DNA of 64,000 nt. Source: Betaproteobacteria bacterium. GTDB lineage: Bacteria; Pseudomonadota; Gammaproteobacteria; Burkholderiales; SG8-41. The position numbers were made by a program, and so were the translations under genes. This document shows positions 10,097-20,696 of this stretch, piece by piece; positions within the stretch are counted from its first letter, which is position 1, and every line of letters starts with the position of its first letter. Below the pieces are notes generated by a model that was not told the origin of the DNA, searched no databases, and saw only the letters and a list, made by a program, of their open reading frames with translations. The stretch lies in assembly GCA_025363435.1 (NCBI GenBank), contig JANYDY010000016.1, positions 31,588 through 95,587 on the forward strand, read 5' to 3'.

Positions 10097-12340
10097 CTAC
10101 GAGGCAACGCAGTCAACGTAGTAGCGCGAACGGCGGCTGGTTTCGTCGGAGACCAGGCCGTGGATGTCGGTGTCGAAACCGGGGAATTTCTGGTTGAACG
10201 ACTTCGCGAACTTCAGGTAACGCACGATGATCGCGTTGAAACGCTCGCCCGGGATCAGGAGCGGAATGCCCGGCGGGTAGGGTGTGAGCAGCACGCTGGT
10301 AATGCGGCCTTCAAGCTGGTCGATTTCGACGCGTTCGATCTCGCGGTGCGCGAGCTTCGCCCAGGCATCGGCCGGACGCATCGCCGGCTCCATGTTCGAC
10401 AAATACATTTCGGTGGTCAGCCGCGCGATGTCGTTGGCTTTGTAAACACCGTGGATCTGCGTACAAAGATCGCGCAAGCCCACTTTTTCGTACTGCGGAT
10501 ATTTGCCAACGAACTCGGGCAGGATGCGCCATAGCGGCCGGTTGTTGTCGTAGTCGTCCTTGAACTGCTGCAGTTCGGTGACCAGAGAATTCCAGCGGCC
10601 CTTGGTGATGCCGATGGTGAACATGATGAAAAACGAATAAAGGCCGGTTTTCTCGACAATGATGCCGTGCTCTGCGAGGTATTTGGTCACCACCGCTGCG
10701 GGCATGCCCGGATTGGAAAACGCGCCCGAGACATCGAGACCCGGCGTAATCACGGTGGCCTTGATCGGATCGAGCATGTTGAAACCCGTCGCCAAATCGC
10801 CGAAACCGTGCCAGCGGTCGTTGGATTTCAAAACCCAGTCTTCGCGATCACCGATGCCTTCTTCCGCCAGGTGCTCCGGGCCCCATACCTTGAACCACCA
10901 CGATTTACCGAACTCGTCGTCGATTTTGCGCATGGCGCGTCGAAAATCCAGTGCCTCTAGTATCGATTCCTCTACCAGTGCGTTGCCGCCGGGCGGCTCC
11001 ATCATCGCTGCGGCGACGTCGCACGAGGCGATGATCGAGTACTGTGGCGAAGTCGAGGTGTGCATCAGATAAGCCTCGTTGAAGCTGTGGCGGTCGAGTT
11101 TGCGCGTTTCGCTGTCCTGCACCAGAATCTGCGAAGCCTGCGAGAGGCCGGCCAGCATCTTGTGCGTCGACTGCGTAGCAAAAATCATCGACTCCTTGCA
11201 GCGCGCGCGATCGGTGCCGATGGCATGCATGCCGCGATAGAAATCGTGGAAAGTGGCATGCGGCAACCACGCCTCGTCGAAATGCAGGGTGTCGACCTTG
11301 CCGTCGAGCATCTCTTTGATGGTATCGACGTTATAGACCACGCCGTCGTAGGTGCTTTGCGTCACCGTCAGCACGCGCGGCTTCGATTTGGATTCGCGCG
11401 CGAACGGATTGGCAGCGATTTTCTTCTGGATGTTCTCCCATTTGAATTCCTCGAGCGGAATCGGCCCGATGATGCCGAAGTGATTGCGCGTCGGCATCAG
11501 AAACACCGGCACCGCGCCCGTCATGGTGATCGCGTGCAAAATCGATTTATGGCAATTGCGGTCGACCAGCACGATATCGCCCGGCGCCACCGTCGAATTC
11601 CACACCATCTTGTTCGAGGTCGAGGTGCCGTTGGTAACAAAGAACAGGTGGTCGCAATTGAAAATGCGCGCGGCGTTGCGCTCGGACGCCGCCACCGGCC
11701 CCGAGTGATCGAGCAACTGGCCGAGTTCATCGACCGCATTGCAAACGTCGGCGCGCAGCATGTTCTCGCCGAAAAACTGGTGGAACATCTGGCCGACCGG
11801 GCTCTTCAGAAAGGCCACGCCGCCCGAGTGCCCCGGGCAATGCCACGAGTAGGAGCCGTCCTGCGCGTAGTTGGTCAAGGCGCGGAAAAACGGTGGCGCC
11901 AGACCATCGAGATACGAGCGCGTTTCACGGATGATATGGCGCGCCACGAATTCCGGCGTGTCCTCGAACATGTGAATGAAACCGTGCAGCTCGCGCAGGA
12001 TGTCGTTCGGCATGTGGCGCGACGTCTTCGTCTCGCCGTAGAGATAAATCGGAATGTCGGTATTGCGAAAACGGATTTCCTCGATGAATTTGCGCAGGTT
12101 CAACACCGCCGGATCGAGTTCCGGGCCCGGCGTGAATTCTTCGTCGTCGATCGACAGAATGAAGGCCGAGGCGCGCGACTGCTGCTGCGCGAACTGCGAG
12201 AGATCACCGTAGCTGGTGACGCCGATGACCTCGACGCCCTCATCTTCGATCGCCTTCGCCAGCGCGCGTATGCCAAGGCCGCTGGCATTGTCCGAGCGGT
12301 AGTCTTCATCGATGATGATGACTGGAAACTTGAGTTTCAT
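10097..12340 (-). CDS. Orn/Lys/Arg decarboxylase (PLP-dependent, fold type I with N-terminal wing domain)
   Basis: 747 aa; PLP-lysine region ATQSTHKMLAGLSQASQILVQ, LHFDEAWLPHATFHDFYRGMHAI. Confidence 0.92.
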   Translation of the reverse strand: MKLKFPVIIIDEDYRSDNASGLGIRALAKAIEDEGVEVIGVTSYGDLSQFAQQQSRASAFILSIDDEEFTPGPELDPAVLNLRKFIEEIRFRNTDIPIYLYGETKTSRHMPNDILRELHGFIHMFEDTPEFVARHIIRETRSYLDGLAPPFFRALTNYAQDGSYSWHCPGHSGGVAFLKSPVGQMFHQFFGENMLRADVCNAVDELGQLLDHSGPVAASERNAARIFNCDHLFFVTNGTSTSNKMVWNSTVAPGDIVLVDRNCHKSILHAITMTGAVPVFLMPTRNHFGIIGPIPLEEFKWENIQKKIAANPFARESKSKPRVLTVTQSTYDGVVYNVDTIKEMLDGKVDTLHFDEAWLPHATFHDFYRGMHAIGTDRARCKESMIFATQSTHKMLAGLSQASQILVQDSETRKLDRHSFNEAYLMHTSTSPQYSIIASCDVAAAMMEPPGGNALVEESILEALDFRRAMRKIDDEFGKSWWFKVWGPEHLAEEGIGDREDWVLKSNDRWHGFGDLATGFNMLDPIKATVITPGLDVSGAFSNPGMPAAVVTKYLAEHGIIVEKTGLYSFFIMFTIGITKGRWNSLVTELQQFKDDYDNNRPLWRILPEFVGKYPQYEKVGLRDLCTQIHGVYKANDIARLTTEMYLSNMEPAMRPADAWAKLAHREIERVEIDQLEGRITSVLLTPYPPGIPLLIPGERFNAIIVRYLKFAKSFNQKFPGFDTDIHGLVSDETSRRSRYYVDCVAS

Positions 12341-12376
12341 TGTCCGTCCCTTGTTTGCCCAGACCCGCCGGTCGCT

Positions 12377-13465
12377 TTATGTATTTTGCACCACGATCTT
12401 CGGAAACGCCGCCGAGTGATCCTTCTGCTGCTCGGCAATTTTGACCGCGACGCGGCGCGCGATCTGGCGGTAAATTTCCGCTGAGCGCCCGTTAGGGTCG
12501 GCCACCACCGTCGGTTGACCGGAGTCAGCCTGCTCGCGGATTTTGATATCGAGCGGCAGCGAACCGAGCAGATCGATGCCGTAATCCTTCGCCATGCGGT
12601 CGCCGCCGCCGGAACCGAAAATGTCTTCTTCATGACCGCACTTCGAGCAGATGTGCAGGCTCATGTTCTCGACCACGCCGAGAATCGGAATATTCACCTT
12701 CTCGAACATCTTGAGGCCCTTGCGCGCGTCCATCAGCGCGATGTCCTGCGGCGTGGTGACGATCACCGCCCCCGTCACCGGCACGCGCTGCGCCAGCGTC
12801 AGTTGAATATCGCCGGTGCCCGGCGGAAGATCGACGACGAGGTAATCGACGTCGCGCCAGTTGGTTTCGTTGAGCAGTTGCTCGAGCGCCTGCGTCACCA
12901 TCGGGCCGCGCCACACCATCGGCGTTTCGACGTCGATCATGAAGCCGATCGACATTGCCTGTATGCCATGGCCTTCCATCGGCTCGATGCGCTTGCCGTC
13001 CTTCGATTCCGGTTTACCGACGATGCCAAGCATGGTCGGCTGCGACGGGCCGTAGATGTCGGCATCGAGCACGCCGACCGTGGCGCCCTCGGCGGCCAGC
13101 GCCAGCGCGAGATTGACCGCAGTGGTTGATTTGCCCACACCACCCTTGCCGGAAGCGACGGCAATGATGTTCTTGACGCCGGGCACCAGCTTGACGCCGC
13201 GCTGCACCGCGTGCGAGACGATTTTCATCGTCACATTGGCCGTAACCTTGCCGATGCCGGGTATGGTTTTGAGTTTCGCTTCGACCGCCGCGCGCACCGG
13301 TTCGATTTGCGTTTTCGCCGGATAACCGAGCAGCACGTCGAGCGTGACGTTGTCGCCGTCGATCTTGATGTTGCGCGCTTCCTTGCCGGTGATGTAATCC
13401 TTGCCGGTGTTCGGATCGATCAATTCGCTGAGTGCTTCCTTGATCTGCTGCTCGGAGATTGCCAT
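12377..13465 (-). CDS. apbC: Mrp/NBP35-type iron-sulfur carrier ATPase
   Basis: 362 aa; IAVASGKGGVGKSTTAVNLALALA, MSLHICSKCGHEEDIFG CXXC. Confidence 0.93.
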   Translation of the reverse strand: MAISEQQIKEALSELIDPNTGKDYITGKEARNIKIDGDNVTLDVLLGYPAKTQIEPVRAAVEAKLKTIPGIGKVTANVTMKIVSHAVQRGVKLVPGVKNIIAVASGKGGVGKSTTAVNLALALAAEGATVGVLDADIYGPSQPTMLGIVGKPESKDGKRIEPMEGHGIQAMSIGFMIDVETPMVWRGPMVTQALEQLLNETNWRDVDYLVVDLPPGTGDIQLTLAQRVPVTGAVIVTTPQDIALMDARKGLKMFEKVNIPILGVVENMSLHICSKCGHEEDIFGSGGGDRMAKDYGIDLLGSLPLDIKIREQADSGQPTVVADPNGRSAEIYRQIARRVAVKIAEQQKDHSAAFPKIVVQNT

Positions 13466-13592
13466 TAGGGGTATCCCGGTTCATGTGTGATGAGGGCGCA
13501 ATTCTAAACAATTCAGGGGACAACGCCTACAGGAAAGGGGGCAAATTCGAGTGGTTTGTTACAATTCGCTGCTTGATCGGAATGCCCGCCAA

Positions 13593-16085
13593 ATGACTCG
13601 CAGAATCTTCGTCACCACCGCCCTGCCCTACGCCAACGGCTCGTTCCACATCGGCCACATCATGGAGTACATCCAGGCCGATATCTGGGTGCGTTTCCAG
13701 CGCATGCAAGGGCATGAAGTCCATTTTGTCTGCGCCGACGACGCCCACGGCGCGCCCATCATGCTCAAAGCCGAATCCGAGGGCATTACACCTGAACAAC
13801 TGGTCGGCCGCATCGCCGCCGAGCGCCCGAAATACCTCGAGGGCTTCCACATTGCCTTCGATAACTGGCATTCGACCCACTCGCCGGAGAACACCGAACT
13901 CTCGCAGGATATCTACCGCAAGCTGAAGGCGGCAGGGCTGATTTACACCAAGTCGATCGAGCAGTTCTACGACCCGGTCAAACAGATGTTCCTCGCCGAC
14001 CGCTACATCAAGGGCGAATGCCCGAAATGCTCTGCCCGCGACCAGTACGGCGACGCCTGCGAAGTCTGCGGCGCCGTCTACGCGCCGACCGATCTGAAGA
14101 ACCCGTACTCGACCCTGTCGGGCGCCAAACCGGTAATGAAATCGTCGGAGCATTACTTCTTCAAGCTCTCCGACCCGAAGTGCAAGGAATTCCTGCAGAA
14201 CTGGCTCGACCAGAGCGGCCATCTGCAGCCGCAAGTCGCCAACAAGGCGCGCGAATGGCTGACCGGCGACGGCGACAAAGCGCTCGGCGACTGGGACATT
14301 TCGCGCGACGCGCCCTACTTCGGCATCCCGATTCCCGACGCGCAGGGCAAGTATTTCTACGTCTGGCTCGACGCACCGGTTGGTTACCTGGCGAGCTTCA
14401 AGAACTACTGCGCGAAGAAGGGTATCGACTTCGACAAATTTCTCGCCGACCCGGCGACCGAGCAGATCCACTTCATCGGCAAGGACATCATTTACTTCCA
14501 CACGCTGTTCTGGCCGGCCATGCTGCACTTTGCGCAGAAGAAAACGCCAAACCAGATCAACGTGCACGGTTTCATCACCGTCTCCGGCGAGAAAATGTCG
14601 AAGTCGCGCGGCACCGGCATCAGCCCGCTGCGCTACCTCGACGTCGGCATGAATCCGGAATGGCTGCGCTATTACATCGCCGCGAAGTTGAATGCGAGCG
14701 TTGAAGACATTGACTTCAATCCGGATGACTTCATGGCGCGGGTGAATAGCGATTTGATTGGGAAGTACGTGAATATTGCAAGCCGCTGCGCGGGCTTTAT
14801 CAATAAGCGATTTAATGGCCAACTCGTAGCAGTTGAACCAACCAACGAGCTCATTCAACAGATTCAAGCATCCGCTAAAAAAATCAGTGATTATTTTGAT
14901 AATCGAGAATATGGGAGAGCAATTCGCGAAATTATGTTCGATATTGATAACGCGAATGCATTTGTAGATCAGGTAAAACCCTGGGAACTCGCAAAACAAG
15001 CAGGTGCCGAAACGCAACTCCAGCAAGCGTGTTCTGATGCCCTAAATATGTTTCGCCTATTCACCATTTATTTGAAACCTATATTGCCAAGATTGGCTCA
15101 TCAGGTCGAAGAATTCTTTGGTATCGATTCACTAACTTGGTCTGATGCTAAAACCCTTCTACCTGCTAGACACCGAATCAATAATTACAGTCATCTCATG
15201 TCCCGCGTCGAAGAAAAACAACTCGACGCCCTGCTCGAACTCGACGCGCCGCCCCCCTCTCCCTCCGGGAGAGGGGCTGGGGGTGAGGGAAAAAAGCACA
15301 AACGTCCACTCCCGGAAAATCTCCTCGGCTTCGCCAGAAAACTCCGCAGCGAGCAAACCGATGCTGAGCAACTCATCTGGGGCCTGCTGCGCGATCGCCG
15401 ACTCGCCAACGCCAAATTCCGTCGCCAGCACCCGATCGAAGCCAGCGGAAAAAACTACGTCCTCGATTTCTACTGCGACGAGCTGAAACTCGCCATCGAA
15501 CTCGACGGCGGCCAACATCAAACTGCGGCGACGGTCGATGCCGCGCGCACGGCTGCGCTGAAAAAGGCCGGAATTACCGTCGTTCGCTATTGGAACAACG
15601 ACGTTCTGCAGCAAACCGAAGTCGTCCTCGAGTCAATCTGGAATGCGATCATGGAAAAGTCTCCGCAAGATAAAAATCTTCCCTCACCCCCCGCCCCTCT
15701 CCCGGCGGGAGAGGGGGGCAAACCCGACGCCAGAGCAACTGCGGCGGCAGCAAGCAATACCATCTCGATCGACGATTTTTCGAAAATCGATCTGCGCATT
15801 GCCAAGATCGTCAATGCAGAAACGGTGGAAGGCGCCGACAAGCTCTTGAAGCTCACGCTCGACGTCGGCGCGCTCGGCACCAAGCAGGTTTTCGCCGGCA
15901 TCAAATCCGCCTACGATCCGGCGACGCTGGTCGGCAGGCATACAGTGATGGTGGCCAACCTGGCGCCGCGCAAGATGAAGTTCGGCATGTCCGAAGGCAT
16001 GGTGCTCGCCGCTTCCGGCGACACACCCGGACTTTTCATACTCTCGCCGGACAGCGGTGCGCAGCCCGGAATGAAAGTGAAATAG
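13593..16085 (+). CDS. metG: Methionyl-tRNA synthetase with in-frame DUF559 endonuclease domain insertion in the linker before the C-terminal tRNA-binding domain
   Basis: ATG 13593 [43 protein letters not shown]-terminal [31 protein letters not shown]; no stop through 15250-15720. Confidence 0.95.
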   Translation: MTRRIFVTTALPYANGSFHIGHIMEYIQADIWVRFQRMQGHEVHFVCADDAHGAPIMLKAESEGITPEQLVGRIAAERPKYLEGFHIAFDNWHSTHSPENTELSQDIYRKLKAAGLIYTKSIEQFYDPVKQMFLADRYIKGECPKCSARDQYGDACEVCGAVYAPTDLKNPYSTLSGAKPVMKSSEHYFFKLSDPKCKEFLQNWLDQSGHLQPQVANKAREWLTGDGDKALGDWDISRDAPYFGIPIPDAQGKYFYVWLDAPVGYLASFKNYCAKKGIDFDKFLADPATEQIHFIGKDIIYFHTLFWPAMLHFAQKKTPNQINVHGFITVSGEKMSKSRGTGISPLRYLDVGMNPEWLRYYIAAKLNASVEDIDFNPDDFMARVNSDLIGKYVNIASRCAGFINKRFNGQLVAVEPTNELIQQIQASAKKISDYFDNREYGRAIREIMFDIDNANAFVDQVKPWELAKQAGAETQLQQACSDALNMFRLFTIYLKPILPRLAHQVEEFFGIDSLTWSDAKTLLPARHRINNYSHLMSRVEEKQLDALLELDAPPPSPSGRGAGGEGKKHKRPLPENLLGFARKLRSEQTDAEQLIWGLLRDRRLANAKFRRQHPIEASGKNYVLDFYCDELKLAIELDGGQHQTAATVDAARTAALKKAGITVVRYWNNDVLQQTEVVLESIWNAIMEKSPQDKNLPSPPAPLPAGEGGKPDARATAAAASNTISIDDFSKIDLRIAKIVNAETVEGADKLLKLTLDVGALGTKQVFAGIKSAYDPATLVGRHTVMVANLAPRKMKFGMSEGMVLAASGDTPGLFILSPDSGAQPGMKVK
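15251..15290 (+). repeat. Left copy of inverted hairpin repeat flanking the DUF559 insert
   Basis: gcccccctctccctccgggagaggggctgggggtgaggga; internal palindrome CCCCTCTCCC..GGGAGAGGGG. Confidence 0.85.
15296..15650 (+). other. DUF559 (Vsr/PD-(D/E)XK-like) endonuclease domain embedded in metG frame
   Basis: [103 protein letters not shown] matches the full DUF559 consensus. Confidence 0.9.
15679..15719 (-). repeat. Right copy (inverted) of hairpin repeat flanking the DUF559 insert
   Basis: ttccctcaccccccgcccctctcccggcgggagagggggg; its reverse complement matches the 15251..15290 repeat with few mismatches. Confidence 0.85.
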
Positions 16086-16159
16086 CCGGCGTCTTCTTCT
16101 GCAGCAGCAGTACGCGAGCGGAAATTATCGCCGCGAAATAATCGCGGCACTAAGCGAAG

Positions 16160-16591
16160 TTACGGACGGATGTAAGCCCAGCCTTCGCTCTGCCGCAGCA
16201 TCAGGGCGGTGACGCCGGCTTTGACGAAACCGATATTCGGCAACAGATCGGCCTTGGTCGTCTTGGTGTTTCTCATGGTGTTTTCGCAGGCGAACACGCC
16301 GGCGCCGGCGCTCAGCGTCTCGGCGATGCGCGCGGCCACCACCGAATCGACCTTCAGCATATTGAGCCCGGGGCCGTAGGTGATGAGTTCGATGTCGACA
16401 TTCTCGCGGCCGAGGTCCTGCTGAACGTTACGAATGTTGTTGAGCGCGAGGTTCCACTTGGCCGGATCGTTGTCGCTGACCTGGAACACCACTTTGTGGC
16501 GCGCGGCGGCCGTTTCCGCCGCCTGCACGGCCGGCGCAACTGCAGTCGCAAACGCAGCCAATACGGTAAGAATTTGCAGCAGCTTTTTCAT
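16160..16591 (-). CDS. DsrE-family secreted protein
   Basis: 143 aa; signal peptide MKKLLQILTVLAAFATAVAPAVQA; KVVFQVSDNDPAKWNLALNNIRNVQQDLG..VDIELITYGPGLNML. Confidence 0.75.
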   Translation of the reverse strand: MKKLLQILTVLAAFATAVAPAVQAAETAAARHKVVFQVSDNDPAKWNLALNNIRNVQQDLGRENVDIELITYGPGLNMLKVDSVVAARIAETLSAGAGVFACENTMRNTKTTKADLLPNIGFVKAGVTALMLRQSEGWAYIRP

Positions 16592-16709
16592 GCTTCGCTC
16601 CGTTCATGACAGGCGCGGCGCGGTGCCGGCGCAGAGCGCGCATTGTAACAGCGCAGCGGCACGGCTGGCACGGCGGGACAATACGGTCGAACCGAACTAT
16701 TATTTGCTT

Positions 16710-16988
16710 ATGCCGATTGCCAGACATCTCGTCATCAGCGGCCGTGTACAGGGCGTGGGTTTCCGCCAATTCATGAGCCACGCTGCGTTCGACCTGCATA
16801 TCACCGGCTGGGTTCGCAACCGCCACGATGGCAGCGTCGAAGCCGTTATCAGCGGCACACCGGAAGCCGTCCACACCATGATCGAACGCGCGCGGCGCGG
16901 TCCGTTGCACGCCATGGTCAATGAATGCTGCGTCAGCGACGCGCATGGCAGCGGGTTCACGCGCTTCGAGACGCTGCCATGCGCCTAG
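16710..16988 (+). CDS. acyP: Acylphosphatase
   Basis: ATG 16710; ARHLVISGRVQGVGFRQFMSHAAFDLHITGWVRNRHDGSVEAVISG. Confidence 0.92.
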   Translation: MPIARHLVISGRVQGVGFRQFMSHAAFDLHITGWVRNRHDGSVEAVISGTPEAVHTMIERARRGPLHAMVNECCVSDAHGSGFTRFETLPCA

Positions 16989-16991
16989 CAA

Positions 16992-19900
16992 CTAGCCGTA
17001 GAGAACCTTGACGTTGTCTTCGGAGAGCCACGCGCCGAGCGACTGCATCAGGTTGTCGTTGAGATTGATGCGCCAGTCGTCGCCCAACTGGATTTCGCAG
17101 CTCGCGGACTGATTGTGATAAACCAGCGTGACCGGGCAGTTGCCGTTGCGGTACGGCGAAAGCAATTCTCTCAATTTGGATGCCGATGACTGGCCGTTAC
17201 AGGTCAAACGCACACCGCGTGCAAATTTGGCGCGCGCCGCTTCGAGATCGTAGATTTTTTCGGCGGTGATGCGGGTGAAGGTCTCGCCCTCGTCGCCGCG
17301 CGTGATATTGCGCACTTTGACTTCCATCACCAGCACCGCATCATCGACGACGATTTTACGGTACTGGTCGAAATTTTCGCCGTAGACCACGATCTCCTGC
17401 GTCGCGTTGCCGTCGGAAAGCGCGATGATCACCATGCGCGATGTCGCCGTTTTCATGAAACGCACCGACTCGACCACACCGGCGATCATCTGCACGGGCG
17501 CGCTGTTGCCGTAACCCTGCGACGGTTGCAGACGATCGAGCGTGGTGCGCACAAACTGGCCGACCTCGTCTTTGTAGGCCGAAAACGGATGGCCTGACAG
17601 ATAAAAACCCAGCGCGGTTTTTTCTTCGCGCAAAAACACGCGTCGATCCCACGGCGCCGCTTCGATCAGTTTCGGCCGCACCTGCGCGGATTCGTCAGCG
17701 CCGCCGAACAGGCTGACCTGCTGCGCATTGCGTTCGTTCTGCTCCGCTGCGCCCAGCGCGATGCCAACCGAGGCCAGCAGCCGCGCACGGTTATCGTCGA
17801 TGGCGTCGAAGGCGCCGGCACGGATCAGCGCTTCAACCACGCGCCGGTTGACCAGACGCTTGTCGACACGTTCGCAGAAATCGAAGAGGTCGCGGAAAGC
17901 GCCGTCTTTCTCACGCGCGGCGACGATCGAATTGATCGCCGACTCGCCGCCACCCTTCACCGCCCCAAGACCATAACGAATGGTTTTGACGTCGATCGGC
18001 ACGAAACGGTATTCGCCGCTGTTGATATCGGGCGGCAGAATGTGCAAACGATTGGCCAGCGAGTCTTCGAAGAATTGCTTGACCTTGTCGGTGTCGTCCA
18101 TCATTGCCGACAAGTTGGCCGCCATGAAGGCGGCCGGATGGTGCGCTTTATAGAAAGCGGTCTGAAACGCCACCAGCGCGTACGCCGCGGCGTGCGACTT
18201 GTTGAAACCGTAACCGGCAAACTTTTCCATCAGGTCGAACAGTTCGTCGGCCTTGCCCTGCTTGAGTCCGTTTTTTCCCGCGCCCTCCTGGAAAATGGCG
18301 CGCTGCTCGGCCATCTCCTCGGCCTTTTTCTTGCCCATCGCGCGGCGCAACAGATCGGCGCCGCCGAGACTGTAGCCGCCGAGAATCTGCGCCATCTGCA
18401 TGACCTGTTCCTGATAGACCATGATGCCGTAGGTCTCAGCGAGAATCGATTCGACGCGCGGTTCCGGATAATCGAAACGCTTGCCGTGTTTACGCGCGAT
18501 GAAATCCGGAATCAGATCCATCGGGCCCGGACGGTAAAGCGCAACGAGCGCAATAATGTCCTCGAAGCGATCGGGCCGCGCCTGCTTCAACATGTCGCGC
18601 ATGCCGCGCGATTCAAACTGGAACACCGCCGTCGTGTTCGCCGTCGAGAATATTTTGTACGACTCGACATCATCGAGCGGCAGCATTTCGAGCGGCGTGT
18701 CGTATGACGGATCGAGCCGCTTGATGTAGCGCAGCGTCCAGTCGAGTATCGTCAGTGTGGTAAGCCCGAGAAAGTCGAACTTGACCAGCCCCGCCGCCTC
18801 GACGTCGTCCTTGTCGAACTGACTGACCGCGCTGCTTGAACCTTCAGCCATGTAGAGAGGGCAGAATTCAGTCAGCTTGCCCGGCGCAATCAGCACACCG
18901 CCCGCGTGCATGCCGACGTTGCGCGTCAAACCTTCAAGCTGGCCACCGAGTTCCAGCAGGCGCGCCACTTCTTCCTCGTTTTTTTCGCGCTCGCGCAACT
19001 GCGGTTCCATGTCACGCGCCATTTCAAGCGTAATCAGTTTGCCCGGCTGAAACGGAATCAGTTTGGCAATCTGGTCGCAGAAGGTATAACCGAGATCGAG
19101 CACGCGACCGACGTCGCGCACCACCGCCTTGGCAGCCATGGTGCCGAAGGTCGCGATCTGCGAGACGCTGTCAGCGCCGTATTTCTGCCGCACGTAATCG
19201 ATCACGCGGTCGCGGCCGTCCTGACAGAAATCGATGTCGAAGTCGGGCATCGAGACGCGTTCGGGATTGAGGAAGCGCTCGAACAGCAGCTTGTAGCGCA
19301 ACGGATCGAGATCGGTAATGCCGAGACTGTAGGCAACCAGCGAACCGGCCCCCGAACCGCGTCCCGGCCCCACCGGCACGCCGTTGTTCTTCGCCCAATT
19401 GATGAAATCGGCGACGATCAGGAAGTAACCGGGGAAACCCATCTGAATGATGGTCTTGATTTCAAATTCAAGCCGGTCCGCGTATTCGGCAGTGCGCGCC
19501 GCACGCGCATCCGCGTCGGGATAGAGCTGCGCGAGGCGTTCCTGCAAACCTTCATTGGCGCGCTCGCGCAGATAATCATCCAGCGTCTTGCCGGCGGGCA
19601 CGGGAAACAGCGGCAGGCGGCTCTTACCCAATTCAATCGAGAGGTTGCAGCGCCGCGCAATTTCAAACGTATTGGCCAGCGCCTGCGGAATATCGGCGAA
19701 CAGCTCGGCCATCTCCGCCTGCGTTTTGAAATACTGGTCGGGGCTGAAGCTGCGCGGGCGCCGCTGGTCGGCGAGCATTTGCCCTTCAGCGATGCAGACA
19801 CGCGCTTCGTGTGCAGTGAATTCATCGGGCTTGATGAACTGCACGGCGTGCGTCGCCGCCACCGGCAGCTTGAGGTCGGAGGCCAGCTGCAGTGTCTGCT

Positions 19901-20465
19901 GCACACAGTTCTCGACTGCTGCGGCATTACCGGCGAGTTGCGGCAGGCGCTGCAATTCGAGGTAATAACGCTGCGGCAGCACCTTTGCCCAGGCGCGCGC
20001 AAACTGCTGCGCCTGTTTTTGATTACCGGCGGCGAGCGCCATGCCGACGTCGCCATGATGCGCGCCCGACAGCGCAATCAGACCGTCGCCGGCCGCTTCG
20101 GCAAACCACTCGCGTTTGATTTCCGGGCGGCCGCGGTATTGATTGACGCGATAGGCCTGCGTAATCAGTTCGCACAGATTGCGATAGCCGGCGCGCGACT
20201 GGCACAGCAGTAAAAGGCGGTGCGGCTTGTCGCGGTCGGTTTCGTTTTCGATCCAGACGTCGCAACCGATGACGGGCTTGATGCCTTTGCTGCGCGCCGC
20301 GAGGTAAAACTTGACCATACCGAACACATTGGCGAGATCGGTCAGCGCCAGCGCCGGCATGCCATCGGCCGCCGCCGCCGCAACCGCATCATCGATACGC
20401 GCGATACCGTCGGTAATCGAGTATTCGCTGTGTAACCGAAGATGAACGAACGGCGGCGTGGACAT
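16992..20465 (-). CDS. dnaE: DNA polymerase III alpha subunit
   Basis: 1157 aa; N-terminal PHP FVHLRLHSEYSITDGIARIDDAV; PDFDIDFCQDGRDRVIDYVRQKYG; GRGSGAGSLVAYSLGITDLDPL. Confidence 0.97.
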   Translation of the reverse strand: MSTPPFVHLRLHSEYSITDGIARIDDAVAAAAADGMPALALTDLANVFGMVKFYLAARSKGIKPVIGCDVWIENETDRDKPHRLLLLCQSRAGYRNLCELITQAYRVNQYRGRPEIKREWFAEAAGDGLIALSGAHHGDVGMALAAGNQKQAQQFARAWAKVLPQRYYLELQRLPQLAGNAAAVENCVQQTLQLASDLKLPVAATHAVQFIKPDEFTAHEARVCIAEGQMLADQRRPRSFSPDQYFKTQAEMAELFADIPQALANTFEIARRCNLSIELGKSRLPLFPVPAGKTLDDYLRERANEGLQERLAQLYPDADARAARTAEYADRLEFEIKTIIQMGFPGYFLIVADFINWAKNNGVPVGPGRGSGAGSLVAYSLGITDLDPLRYKLLFERFLNPERVSMPDFDIDFCQDGRDRVIDYVRQKYGADSVSQIATFGTMAAKAVVRDVGRVLDLGYTFCDQIAKLIPFQPGKLITLEMARDMEPQLREREKNEEEVARLLELGGQLEGLTRNVGMHAGGVLIAPGKLTEFCPLYMAEGSSSAVSQFDKDDVEAAGLVKFDFLGLTTLTILDWTLRYIKRLDPSYDTPLEMLPLDDVESYKIFSTANTTAVFQFESRGMRDMLKQARPDRFEDIIALVALYRPGPMDLIPDFIARKHGKRFDYPEPRVESILAETYGIMVYQEQVMQMAQILGGYSLGGADLLRRAMGKKKAEEMAEQRAIFQEGAGKNGLKQGKADELFDLMEKFAGYGFNKSHAAAYALVAFQTAFYKAHHPAAFMAANLSAMMDDTDKVKQFFEDSLANRLHILPPDINSGEYRFVPIDVKTIRYGLGAVKGGGESAINSIVAAREKDGAFRDLFDFCERVDKRLVNRRVVEALIRAGAFDAIDDNRARLLASVGIALGAAEQNERNAQQVSLFGGADESAQVRPKLIEAAPWDRRVFLREEKTALGFYLSGHPFSAYKDEVGQFVRTTLDRLQPSQGYGNSAPVQMIAGVVESVRFMKTATSRMVIIALSDGNATQEIVVYGENFDQYRKIVVDDAVLVMEVKVRNITRGDEGETFTRITAEKIYDLEAARAKFARGVRLTCNGQSSASKLRELLSPYRNGNCPVTLVYHNQSASCEIQLGDDWRINLNDNLMQSLGAWLSEDNVKVLYG

Positions 20466-20696
20466 GCGGCCATTTTAGCTTGTCCGTCGCAACTTGAGTA
20501 CGCCGGCGGCGCGTCGTACAAGTGCCTGATTGGTCAACGACTGTTATCGCAGCGCGTTAATGTTCAGACCGGCAGCGCGCTGCGCCGTGCCAGCGGCGGC
20601 CACCGGCTTGACAGGTTTGCTGTTCACGCTCAGATTCCAATATTCCCCGGCGACGGCAACGGGTCACCGGCAAACTGACGACTGGAGTCATCTACC

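Noticed and set aside
13527-15026. 499-aa minus-strand ORF over metG
   Set aside because: Antisense to conserved MetG motifs; no recognizable domain
15200-15760. metG insert as an intein
   Set aside because: No Cys/Ser splice junctions, block B TxxH, or terminal HN motif; boundaries are G/C hairpin repeats and the domain is DUF559
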